Origin: Brachypodium distachyon | Lineage: Eukaryota; Streptophyta; Magnoliopsida; Poales; Poaceae | Assembly: GCF_000005505.3 (NCBI RefSeq) | Contig: NC_016132.3 | Coordinates: forward strand, 18,528,501-18,592,500 | Reading direction: 5' to 3' | Length of the DNA stretch: 64,000 nucleotides | Shown: positions 54,806 through 64,000 of the stretch, in pieces | Layout of the letters: every line of letters begins with the position of its first letter | How positions within the stretch are numbered: the first letter of the stretch is position 1 | The notes under the pieces: generated by a model | What the model saw: only the letters and a program-made list of their open reading frames with translations | Databases searched by the model: none | Told to the model about the DNA's origin: nothing | Made by a program: the position numbers and the translations under genes

Positions 54806-57381
54806 TTTTTTTTTTTTGGCAACAAAGCTTTCCTGGCTAGATGATTGTATTTCAAGGTAGTAATGTTTGGCATTGTTTTAGAATATGTGCCAACTCTTTT
54901 TGGTTGTCTGAAATCTGCTGCTTTTAGATATGGGCCAACTTCTTGGTTCTTACATGAGCGTTCTTTTTCTTTTCTTTTGGTGAAAAATACCCTCTCCTGT
55001 ACTAATTGAAGTGTGGCAATGACCAACGAGTTTTTACTGTATTTTACTGCAGAGACAATTCAGTCTAAAGCTCCGTTCGATGTTACTGCATGGCATTTCA
55101 TTTTTCTCAGCAATTGCCTTCAGAACCATTGAAATTAGATTGTAATGTAGTTTATCCTGCCGCATAAGAGGATGTCATCATCCAAACATGCTGAAATCCT
55201 GCGCCCTGACCTGAAGTCTGCTAAGGACGTAGAAATGTTTGACATGGTTGTGATGTGTACATCTGTACATTGTGTGCTCACTGTCACATGCTTATTTCTC
55301 AGCTGACTTGACAAAATTCTTCTGCCAACAACCAGATATGATCAGAAGATGTCAGCCTTGAGCAAAAATGAGTGGTCCTTCAGTGCTCTCGTCTGTTTTG
55401 AGGTCTGTTGTTGCTAATCATAGAACCAACTAATACATTGGCTATTGGCTTGCATTAACATTGCAACACATCACTGACATTGATGCTCAATGCCCTTTCT
55501 CCATACGGTAACCTGACTAGTCTGACTATCCTTCATCTCTGTAACTGTGGATTTAGAATGTTCACTAGATGTATGCACAGACTTGGTTTCTTAAAAAAGC
55601 AAAAAGGGAATTCGAGAGGCAAACATTTCCATTCCAAGGAAGAAACTGGAACTTAACATTTTCCTTAATTTTTGAGATTATTAAAATGCAACAGGGAAGC
55701 TAGCACATTTTTTGTCGAAAATGGGGAAATCCCCATCCTCTGCATCAATTGATGCACACAACCATTAGAACCTAACATGAGCATCTTTCTAGCTTTACCA
55801 CATAGCTATTCCGACGGCGATGTAATGGATCGTCTGGGAGAGGCGCTATTCAGGTTTACTCTGTGTGAACAAGTTTGCCATGACAGATCTCCTTCTTGAT
55901 TCTACCTTTGAATTGGGGATAGGTAATGGATTTCAAGGCAATAGGCATGTACGCTACACGCTACACACTTCGTTTCCCTATCACGCTTTTAACAGCAAGT
56001 AGAAGGCATGGTTTGGCTTGGCAACTCCAGTAGTAGTTTTTAGCACGACTGAAACGTATTTTTTTAGCGCGACGACGGAATCGTTATTTTCATCGAAAAC
56101 GAAATGCTAAACGACCACTTGTTCTGGTCTTCTATATCGTGATGACCACAAACATTAAAAGTTAGGAGTATCATAATCATCATTGACAGTTCCAGAACCT
56201 GATTGGCTAGCCACTCCCTTTCACTCCAGAACCGCCATAATGATAGTATTGTATTATGGGTCCTCCCATTCTAAACTGCAACTGAGATTTCACGTATGCT
56301 ACATGATTATACAGAAATGATGTCCGTGCAATTTCCAGGCTTTCATTCTGAACTGTTTACTTTCAGCTGATAGAAAATCTATGCATTATTTGAGGAAAGA
56401 AAAAAATATATACTCCGTAGATTGTTTCGGCAGTTAGCAGCTCCTGACGTAATTTTGCACGGACGCACTTCTCCACTGCTTAGGGCCGTATTTACAATAT
56501 ATCTCCAGAATCTTAAGGTGTATGGACGTGTACATGCGTCCATTCATCGGATTATAATGCAAGCAGCAGGTGTTACAATACAATAAGCAAGATGGCATAT
56601 CTGACAAGAAACAGGAAGCTTTTCAACCGAGCTTACACTACGTCATTGGGGTTGCAGGTCAGAATTTTCATCAGCAACCTTTCAATAAAAGGCAAGAAGC
56701 TTACCTACGGCATCGGGCTATCAACTTACTCCATGAAGTTATTTTCCAAGTTATCATACGAGGACCACTACAGATGCAAGCTCCTGGCTGCCCCTATTCG
56801 CATACCCAGTTACCAACTGCTCAAGGAAGTAAGGAACCCAGCACATCAGAGAACGTCGGGGCACAAACCAGCCTGGTGAAACTAGACCTGGGCATGGGTG
56901 GCCCGGCCTGAAGCCCAGCATCCTGGGACAGCCCGGGCATGACTTTTGTGCCCAGGCCTGGCCCAATAAGCCCAAAAAAGCCCGGACTACCATAATTCAC
57001 TTTACTCCGGATCCCCTTAAATATATGTCCTAGGTGCATAATTCACTTTGCTTAAATATATCCAGGACTGTTAGCAGCACTAGAAGTCATGGTTGCTTTA
57101 AGAGCGTGTTTAACCATTCGTCAATCCTCATAATCCGCACAAGCGAAGAAGTACAATCAGTAAGAAGCAATTTGCAGCAGTTTGGAATCACAACTATACA
57201 AATTAGCCACTAAACGTACATACCCTAGTCGAGTGAGTTCAAAATTAGCGACAGGTGGGGAAAAAACTCTCTTTATGCAAAATCCTGGAGAACTGAAATC
57301 TGATTCTGAAGTGGATGTGCAATGATTGATGTCAATCATTCTCTGTTGGCATGGTATGAAGCAACCATAAAAATTTCTACA
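54806..57381. other. Intergenic sequence between bZIP and ZNF830-like genes
   Basis: Contains the bZIP 3' untranslated region and, at its right end, that of the minus-strand ZNF830-like gene. Mostly AT-rich with no coding region I can support. A hAT-like end is described at 56884-56990. An open stretch at 56570-56911 matches no family known to me. Confidence 0.45.
56884..56990. repeat. hAT-type transposon remnant
   Basis: AGACCTGGGCATGGGTGGCC, then CCCAGGCCTGGCCCAATAAG and AAAAAAGCCCGG, is the CCTGGGC/GCCCGG-rich terminal wording of hAT elements common in grasses. Only about 100 bp is recognisable, and no 8-bp target duplication was found. Confidence 0.45.
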
Positions 57382-60300
57382 TCATTTCATATGCTGTGCT
57401 CTCCAGTCAACAGCAAAATCTGTGTCACCGTCTTCATCATTACTCGATGAGTCGCTGGTGCTAGACTCCATCTCCAAACCAACAGGTTTGCTGTTTGCTT
57501 TCGCATTTCGTGCGGCTTTTGACTCCGTGAGCTGCTGCTTCAGCATATCTACTCGCTGCCTGTATTCTCTGTGTGCAAATAAATGGATGAAAAGTTGATG
57601 ACACAAAAAAAAGATGTTGAAATTGCTAAAAATATGCGGAAAGGGTCATACTCTTGCTCGAAAGTCAAGTACTCTTCCCTCTCAGCAGCAGCATCAATCT
57701 ACAAGGCACATGCAAAGTTTGCTGATATCAGCAGTGCAGAATCAATACGTGCAAGGTGTACAGTGCAAATAATGTAGAGAGGCCTAACCTCCTCTTCTTC
57801 AAGGCGGTCATCAACTTCCTGGAGGTCCTCTTGAATTTCCTTTTCAAATTCTTTGTATGCGTCACTGCACACGGTTTTAATGTATTTCACATGAGAATCA
57901 GTGTACAAAAGAAAAACTGAAAATGAACTACTATTAGAATCCAGTGTGTCATTTTTTTCTCAAAAATATAGAGGAGAAAATGCAGACTCATGAGAACTTG
58001 ACAGAAGCACAAATGCAAAGGTGGGTGTGGAAGCAACATGAATTATTTTGCAAGCCATTCTCATTACTTTATAACAGCAGAGTGAACCTAGCTAATGTCA
58101 TAAAACTGTCTTTTTCACATCCGAACTAAAGATTAAAACTCCTAACAAAACTATATTCATGGCAAACTGGTGAGAATAATTATGTGGGACGACTGCAAGA
58201 ATAGTGATTCTTCATGGACATGGTACACAAGATTTAGTTTAGAAACCTTACTTGATGTCAACTTTTGGAGGCTGGATACCACGTGCACGGAGATCCGCAT
58301 CTTTGTTATCAAAGAATCCTTTTGGCAGGGCTCCTTTTACTTGAGCAGTTTCTAGAATATTCGCTGCTTGAGGCGATGCACTAACTTCGCTGGGTTGTGT
58401 GCTATTGCTATCAAAGAAGCCAGCAGGGACACCTTTCACCTGCATGTGATTTGGATTGGTAATGTTTACAGGGGTCATATTGGGGTCGTTTGGAGCTGGA
58501 GCTTCATCTTCATCTTCTTCAGTATAATCAAAAAAATTCCCTGGAAGGACTCCTTTCGCATTGGTATTGGTTTGACTTCCTTTATTTGCCACTTGGTCCA
58601 GCCTGACAGATGGTTTATTTGCGCTTGCTTCTTTGGTCATCGATTGAACATCAGCCACTTCATGGCGTACAGACCTTCCTTCAGCGCCAGTACCTACACA
58701 TCAAAGATGTTATAAAGCACCCAAGTGCGCAAGACCTTGAGGTACATCAGGACAGCTGAACATACATCCCAGCTGTTACTATGGCATAATACTGCTAGTA
58801 GGAATCCTCCCAGAGAATAGACACACACGAAATGTTCACTACATATGGAAGCTCTAGTGCTCTACAGATATACATATATAACATCATTGGTATTAATGTG
58901 TTTCAATCCAGAAATTACAATTTGTTCAAGAAATTTTTTCCTGTATATTACTCCCTCCGTTCCTAAATACTTGTCGTGGTTTTAGTGCAAATTTGCACTA
59001 AAACCATGACAAGTATTTAGGAACGGAGGGAGTAGATTATAAAACTATTCTTGCTTAAATCATAACATCTTATACTCCCTCCGTCCCAAAATAAGTGACA
59101 TGGATTTGTATAGATTCTTATACAAATTCACGTCACTTATTTTGGGACGGAGGGAGTAGTATTAATGGTTATCAGGTGTAATCAGGAGGTAATTTCAACT
59201 GTCATGTATCAAGGCTTGGTTGACTAAGAATTTTAAGTAGTTATCACATTTTCTAATGAAAGTTAAATCGCACAACTAGCACATAAAGTGCAAGTATAAA
59301 AAAATGGCATATTGCTATCCAACTGTTTAAGAGAAAATTGTCCAACCGGTCATGGCAATTGGGCAGGTTTGGCTCCCTTTGCCCACCTTGCTTTACCAGG
59401 CAAGAAAAAACTATTCCTCCGATCCTAAATTGTTGTCGAAATATTACATGTATCTAGACGTTTTTAAAGAATAGATACATCCATATTTGGACAAATTTGA
59501 GACAATAATTTAGGATCGGAGGGAGTAGCCCGTATGAGCAATAGCTCAAGAGTGGAGGTTAGCAATGCTACATGTTTGGTTCTTTTGCCTCTCCTTTTTG
59601 CAATATAGGTTCTTTTGCCCTGAAAGGGTAAACGAATGCATATGCTTTGAAATATATCTAGTTGCTTCAAATATGAAGAAAAAAAGATGACAAACATCAG
59701 CAATCAAACCTTGCCCACGTAGGACTGCTCGATTGACTGTTATGGGCAAGCCCCTATAGGAGGCATGCCAAGGATAAGGCAGCAGTTAATCATAGATAGT
59801 TATGTCTTTATGATTTCGTCTTTTAGATAAGATTACTTAACTTAAGTTAAAGATAGCTTGCTAGGGGCTAAGCCAACATCTCTATAAAAGCGCGACCATC
59901 TATCATTTATGAATTAATCCGAGAATAAACAATCTATCTTCCAGTCCCCTTCTTCCCTGCCCTTGAGGTCCAGCTGCCGGCAAGGCGCCGTTGCGCCTCT
60001 TGGGCCCAGGGCTACCTCGAACCAGGCTTAAACAGCCCCTATCTATCTCACCATGTGACATTGGCACTCCTCCATAGGCAAGCTTTTCCTTCCCTGTGTG
60101 ATAAAGTTTGCCTAGCAGATTGAGGTTTTTTAGCACAAAAACATATCTTGCAAGGTGGGCAATTGCTTGGTCTACCTAGGAATCAGAATGCCCATGTATT
60201 ATTAAAACCCTGTACAACATGCCATCGGACTATCCTGGAGGGAATACATTTGTCTATGCCTACTAAAACACATGGAAATCAGACATTGCACCAATGATAG

Positions 60301-62205
60301 ATCAAAAGGAGAAATTAGGTGTAAGCAATTCCTTAGCAAGATACTGATAATTTACCTAGACTTACCAAACACACGAATATCAGACAAAGCTGGATACAAT
60401 CAAATGATTTGGAGAATAGACAAGGATGACCAAGTTCACTTTATACTATGTATCTTTAAACTGAGGAAGGGCAGGCGGAGTGTTTTATCATTCTCACCAT
60501 CACTTTGCCTTTTCATTCCTTTGCTGTCAAAAAAATTGGCAGGTAATGAGGAGGATTTTGCTTTCTGAGGCTCCGCTGGTTGTTCATGATTAACATTATT
60601 GCCACGAGGTGCTGCACCTGCTGTAACTTTAGTGGCTGCAGCGGCTTTTGCCTGTACCATAAATTGGAAAATATGAACTCACTTTGCAAAGAACATACGC
60701 ATACACCTCCATTGTAAATATACTTAAGTCAGATGATGACTATAGTACTGAATATATGTGAAATCACAAAACATTAGCTGCTGCTACGGAGCAATTAAAC
60801 TATAGCAAGTATTTGCAATTTCTTCAATACAGTTCATGTGGAAAAAAAACACGCATGCTGCTTAATAGTGAGCAGTAAACTAAACTTAATATAAAAAGAA
60901 AAAACTGGAAACATGAATGGTTTTGAACAAACCACGAGAACACATGTTATTATTGAACTATCCAACATGTTTCCTACCCAGACCTTTTCTACCAGGAAAT
61001 TGCATAACAGTAACATTAGTGGTCTCTAATCGACTGCAGGGTCATATTTAGAAGAGCTACCTAAAAAACATTACAGCGTACTCAGTGAAGTTGTATTTGT
61101 AGTAAGTGGCCACACTTCAAAACTTCGATATGGAAACAAAACTTCATTTGTTTTTCTTTCAACAATCAACATAATATCGTCCATATTGTTCTTCTAAACA
61201 GACAACGATTTAATTTCATGTAGGCTAGAATAATAATGGTGTATGCGTAGAACAACTGCCATGAAAGTTATCATTAAAATATGACCAGACAAATATACCC
61301 ACATAAAGGTGTAAATCGGTGAACACAGACAGTTTTTTTTCCTTTTTTTACCTCATGATGTTTCCGCGAAACTTGGTGTGCAGGCCAAAGTGCTTCAGAT
61401 TTCAGAGTAACGTTGCAGACTCTGCAGATGGGCTGATCATATTCATTGTACCTGCAGAGTATAATGCACCTGGCTATTAGATACTCAATTGCTTGATTGG
61501 TACTTGTATTGCTTGATTAACATCGCATATTATCACCTGAAATCAAAGTTTTAAATAATTCAGCATAACCTATGTTGCAGTAACTAAAGCTATTGTACCT
61601 ACCATTGTACTGGATGCAACATAACGACGTAGCTCTCCTCTCATGATCTACTACAACCTATAGAACATGTGTAAATGGAATACATTCCAACTAAAATTCA
61701 CATCCCAGGAATTTAGCTAAGCAAATAAGAACCATAACGGGATAATGCAAAGGGGCATATGGAAACATAAGACCATACGAGGTTCAAATGCCCAGAGAAA
61801 ATTGGCAGCAAGCTTTCAACCGGTAACCCACGAAATGAGAATTCCAACACTAAAGCCTTCTTCTCTGCTCGGGAGCAAGCAAACCAGTTTCTCGGTATGT
61901 AGACAACAGTATGAAATAATACCTAGTGATTTAGGCCTGCCTAACAAACCCCATAGTCGGTTGTTCGTCCCATTTTCCTAGGGTTACATCAAGCAAAATT
62001 GCGACCCAGCCCAAATCAGCACAGCCATGGAACAAACTAAGCGGGAAGAATCCAGATTCCGGAGATTACATTCTAGCAGGAAACAGCGAGAGGCGAAGGG
62101 GAACGGAGGAGACCTGACGAGCGAGGGATCGATGCGCTTCTCCTGCTTCTCCTTGGCCTCGCGCTCGCGAAGCTTCGCCCGGAACAGGGCCTTTCTCTGA
62201 TCCAT
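57382..62205 (-). CDS. ZNF830: ZNF830-like zinc-finger/coiled-coil protein, 7 exons, about 365 aa
   Basis: Exons on the minus strand: 62114-62205, 61352-61451, 60498-60651, 58252-58693, 57789-57864, 57652-57698 and 57382-57568; phases close and introns are GT-AG. The N-terminus MDQRKALFRAKLRE leads to a U1-type C2H2 finger, C40-x2-C43-x12-H56-x5-H62 (PICRVCNVTLKSEALWPAHQ). The middle is low-complexity with four [LV]P-x2-FFD motifs (LPANFFD, LPGNFFD, VPAGFFD, LPKGFFD). The C-terminal part is acidic and coiled-coil-like (YKEFEKEIQEDLQEVDDRLE, REEYLTFEQEEYRQRVDML) and ends DFAVDWRAQHMK, as in ZNF830/CCDC16 orthologues of plants and animals. Animal ZNF830 is a nuclear, spliceosome-associated protein; the same role here is inferred. 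Intron 3 (58694-60497) has several MITEs. No damage seen. Confidence 0.93.
58951..59032. mobile_element. Stowaway MITE, near-perfect palindrome (82 bp)
   Basis: CTCCCTCCGTTCCTAAATAC to its inverse, flanked by TA on both sides. The two arms pair over almost the whole length with about one mismatch (CGTGG versus CCATG). It lies in intron 3 of the ZNF830-like gene. Confidence 0.93.
59075..59156. mobile_element. Stowaway MITE (82 bp)
   Basis: CTCCCTCCGTCCCAAAATAA at the left and the inverse at the right, flanked by TA. The arms pair over about 37 bp each with a small loop. Only about 40 bp from the previous MITE. Confidence 0.93.
59414..59525. mobile_element. Stowaway-like MITE (112 bp)
   Basis: Left end TTCCTCCGATCCTAAATTGT, right end AATTTAGGATCGGAGGGAG, flanked by TA. 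The interior word TACATGTATCTAGACG is shared with MITEs at about 17065 and 24455. Confidence 0.85.
59739..60055 (+). repeat. LTR-like fragment or solo LTR in ZNF830-like intron 3
   Basis: Begins TGTTATGGGCAAGCC, contains a promoter-like CTCTATAAAAGCGCG at about 59880 followed by GC-rich sequence, and ends near ATCTATCTCACCA, the layout of an LTR with U3, R and U5. No target duplication could be assigned, so the boundaries are tentative. Confidence 0.4.
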
Positions 62206-62579
62206 GTGCGAGGGGAGGGGAAGACTGCCCTAGGAATCCAGTCGCTGCCCCGCCCGAGGCTGCGGCTTCCGCTTCGCTTACTCGCCTCCCCTCGCCTCGC
62301 CTGTGGAACCTTCTTAGCTTTTGCTACAGGAAGCGCCCTCGGCCTCGAAGGTTTGAGCCTCGAGGGCGAGAGTGAGTCGAGAGACGACGACGAGACGACG
62401 CGTGCGCTCACCGGCTAAATGGGCCTTTTCTGGGCTGCGCTGCATGATAATACGTGGGCCTGGGAAAAACGGATGATTATGCAATTAGCCATGCCCATCC
62501 ATGTGTTTAGGCGGCTTTGACGGTTCTTAAAAAAAAAAGGTGCCGGCTTTGAAAAAAAAAAGGTGCCGCAACGTGGATA

Positions 62580-63430
62580 ACTTGTATGATTCTATGTATC
62601 TTCTGGCTGTTCACCCGTCGCCGCACGACGAACTTGCAACCCAATGAAAATTCGCAACACCACACACTTGCGCGGTAGTCCGCCGATCACAAGCGGTTTC
62701 GCAATCTTCCAATTCCTAGCGGAACGACAGATTACGCTCGAACTTTCAGTAGATAAACACTCTATCGAAACAAATATGGTGTAGGTAAAATTCCTGATCG
62801 AAACAAAGAGAAATTATATACTTTCAGATGAATGCTTCGAGCAATTCAACAAAAGTCTTGAAAATAGCTAAAACGTGGTTTTACCCTAAACCTAGGCGTA
62901 CCCCTTGTTTATATAGACGAAGAGTAGCCCAAACACAATACAAACTCCGACTCAAACTCAACTACTCAAACTAGAATTCGACTCAGACTCAAACTAGAAT
63001 TCGACTCAGACTCAAACTAGAGCTAGAATTCGACTCAAACTAGAATTCGACTCAGACTCAAACTAGAGCTAGAATTCGACTCAAACTAGAATTCGACTCA
63101 GACTCAAACTAGAGCTAGAATTCGACTCAAACTAGAATTCGACTCAGACTCAAACTAGAACTAGAATTCGACTCAAACTAGAATTCGACTCAGACTCAAA
63201 CATGGACTCGCAGATCCGGGCGCTCCTTAGACGTGTCGGACTCGTCGTAGTCTGTCCTAGTGCGCCTTATATTCGTACTCGACTTGCGGTGCATCCTGGG
63301 CATATCATCCTTGTCGTTGGCTGCCCCTTGCACACAAGACATTCTTCTAACTTGTATTCTTCGTCTTCACTTTTGGTGCGCCTGCCTCCATCTCCTCCCT
63401 CGCGCATATTTTGATGTTGGATATCAACAC
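62580..63430 (-). repeat. LTR-like repeat, probably minus strand
   Basis: On the minus strand a promoter-like TCTATATAAACAAGG lies at about 62915, downstream of a minisatellite (62941-63200). The region may begin TGTTGATATCCAACA at about 63429. No protein domains are visible. The left end and target duplication were not found, so the retrotransposon assignment is tentative. Confidence 0.35.
62941..63200. repeat. Minisatellite of GACTCAAACTAGAATTC units
   Basis: About 260 bp of short units GACTCAAACTAGAATTC and GACTCAGACTCAAACTAG, some with an extra AGCTAG (AACTAGAGCTAGAATTC), arranged in a higher-order period of about 63 bp. Degeneration is low. Confidence 0.93.
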
Positions 63431-63897
63431 TTGAGGATCCGTACCCTCATCAGCCGTCTTCGAGAAAACTTCAATCTCCAGCTGTTCTCCTAGTCTCTCA
63501 CGGCCGATCTGACGTTGAGAGACGAGGGGAACCACGTATCAACGTCTGGCATCCAGTTTGCTATCCTCTTTTGTTAGGTTTGTGTGTTCTTCTCGATGGC
63601 GTCTTGGCGATGGAGACGTCTTCGTCTAGAAGATTGACGTCCTCGCTCCTTTCTCGTCCAGGTGTAGGCGTTGCAACCTATGTCACGGAGTCAGCAGTTC
63701 TCACGACACGTTTTTTTCGTGTTTTTGGTCTTTTTCCTTGTTGATTTATCGATGAAAAAGCAGTTTTACGGTTTGTCTTGCAAGGGATATGACCCCGGCC
63801 ATGGTGCACTCAATGATTTTAGGTTCTCACTGTTTGAAGTGGGCAGCTCATGTGGCTTTTCAAAACCTCTGAGGTTAGGTCAGCTTGTGCAAGTATG

Positions 63898-64000
63898 GTA
63901 CTCCTTCCATTTCACAAAGTTTGGCGTATTTTGTTTCGTTAAGATAAGGTTTTGACCAATGATAACTCTATTAATATGTGTTTTTACATACATGAAATTT
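63898..64000. mobile_element. Stowaway-like MITE cut by the window end
   Basis: CTCCTTCCATTTCACAAAGT is the usual left end of a grass Stowaway family; the following GTTTTGACCAATGATAACTC also fits. The right end lies beyond the window. Confidence 0.6.

Noticed and set aside
56570..56911. Open frame of 113 codons
   Set aside because: No recognisable domain, overlaps a hAT-like remnant at its end, and no splice or promoter context supports it.
1..64000. tRNA, snRNA, rRNA genes and CRISPR arrays
   Set aside because: No A/B boxes with cloverleaf potential, no USE/TATA pair of plant snRNA genes, no rRNA sequence, and no spaced-repeat array were found; the tandem repeats present are contiguous or degenerate duplications.

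Overview
This window reads as nuclear DNA of a grass, most likely a Pooideae/Triticeae cereal (wheat, barley or a relative). Support: spliced plant genes with GT-AG introns, GC-rich first exons, Stowaway MITEs with CTCCCTCCGT-type ends, and a 1.8-kb solo LTR of the Angela/BARE/WIS type (TGTTGGAAATATG start). There are no bacterial or organellar signals. The genus is inference.

Layout. 1-2.3 kb: intergenic DNA with a receptor-kinase fragment. 2.3-13.5 kb: a broken DUF4220/DUF594 gene copy split by a Ty1/copia element on the minus strand; that element carries a LINE in its coding region and a long-TIR Mutator-like element in one LTR. 13.7-15.8 kb: an intact DUF4220/DUF594 gene. 17.6-25.6 kb: a complete seven-exon autoinhibited plasma-membrane-type Ca2+-ATPase gene, minus strand, with MITEs in its introns. 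28.1-33.6 kb: a complete but decayed Ty3/gypsy chromovirus-like element with LTRs, PBS, PPT and a GGGGG target duplication. 35.3-38.3 kb: an Angela-like solo LTR interrupted by a second solo LTR. 38.8-46.9 kb: a TATA promoter followed by 8 kb with no credible protein gene, built from tandem duplications at several scales and holding exon-like cassettes; I interpret it as a candidate long noncoding RNA locus. 47.2-53 kb: a diverged direct duplication, one copy hit by a LINE fragment and the other by a PIF/Harbinger-like element that carries a Myb/SANT-like ORF. 54.1-54.8 kb: a group-F bZIP zinc-deficiency regulator. 57.4-62.2 kb: a seven-exon ZNF830-type zinc-finger gene. 62.5-64 kb: LTR-like repeat sequence with a minisatellite and a MITE cut by the window edge.

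The four intact genes (DUF4220, Ca2+-ATPase, F-bZIP, ZNF830-like) have no shared pathway visible here. Exon boundaries were derived by hand; codon phase closes in every exon of the two spliced genes, giving about 1041 and 365 residues. The most unusual parts are the duplication-rich noncoding locus, the gypsy polyprotein whose in-frame stops are all TAG at likely Gln codons, and the nested insertions whose target duplications can still be read.
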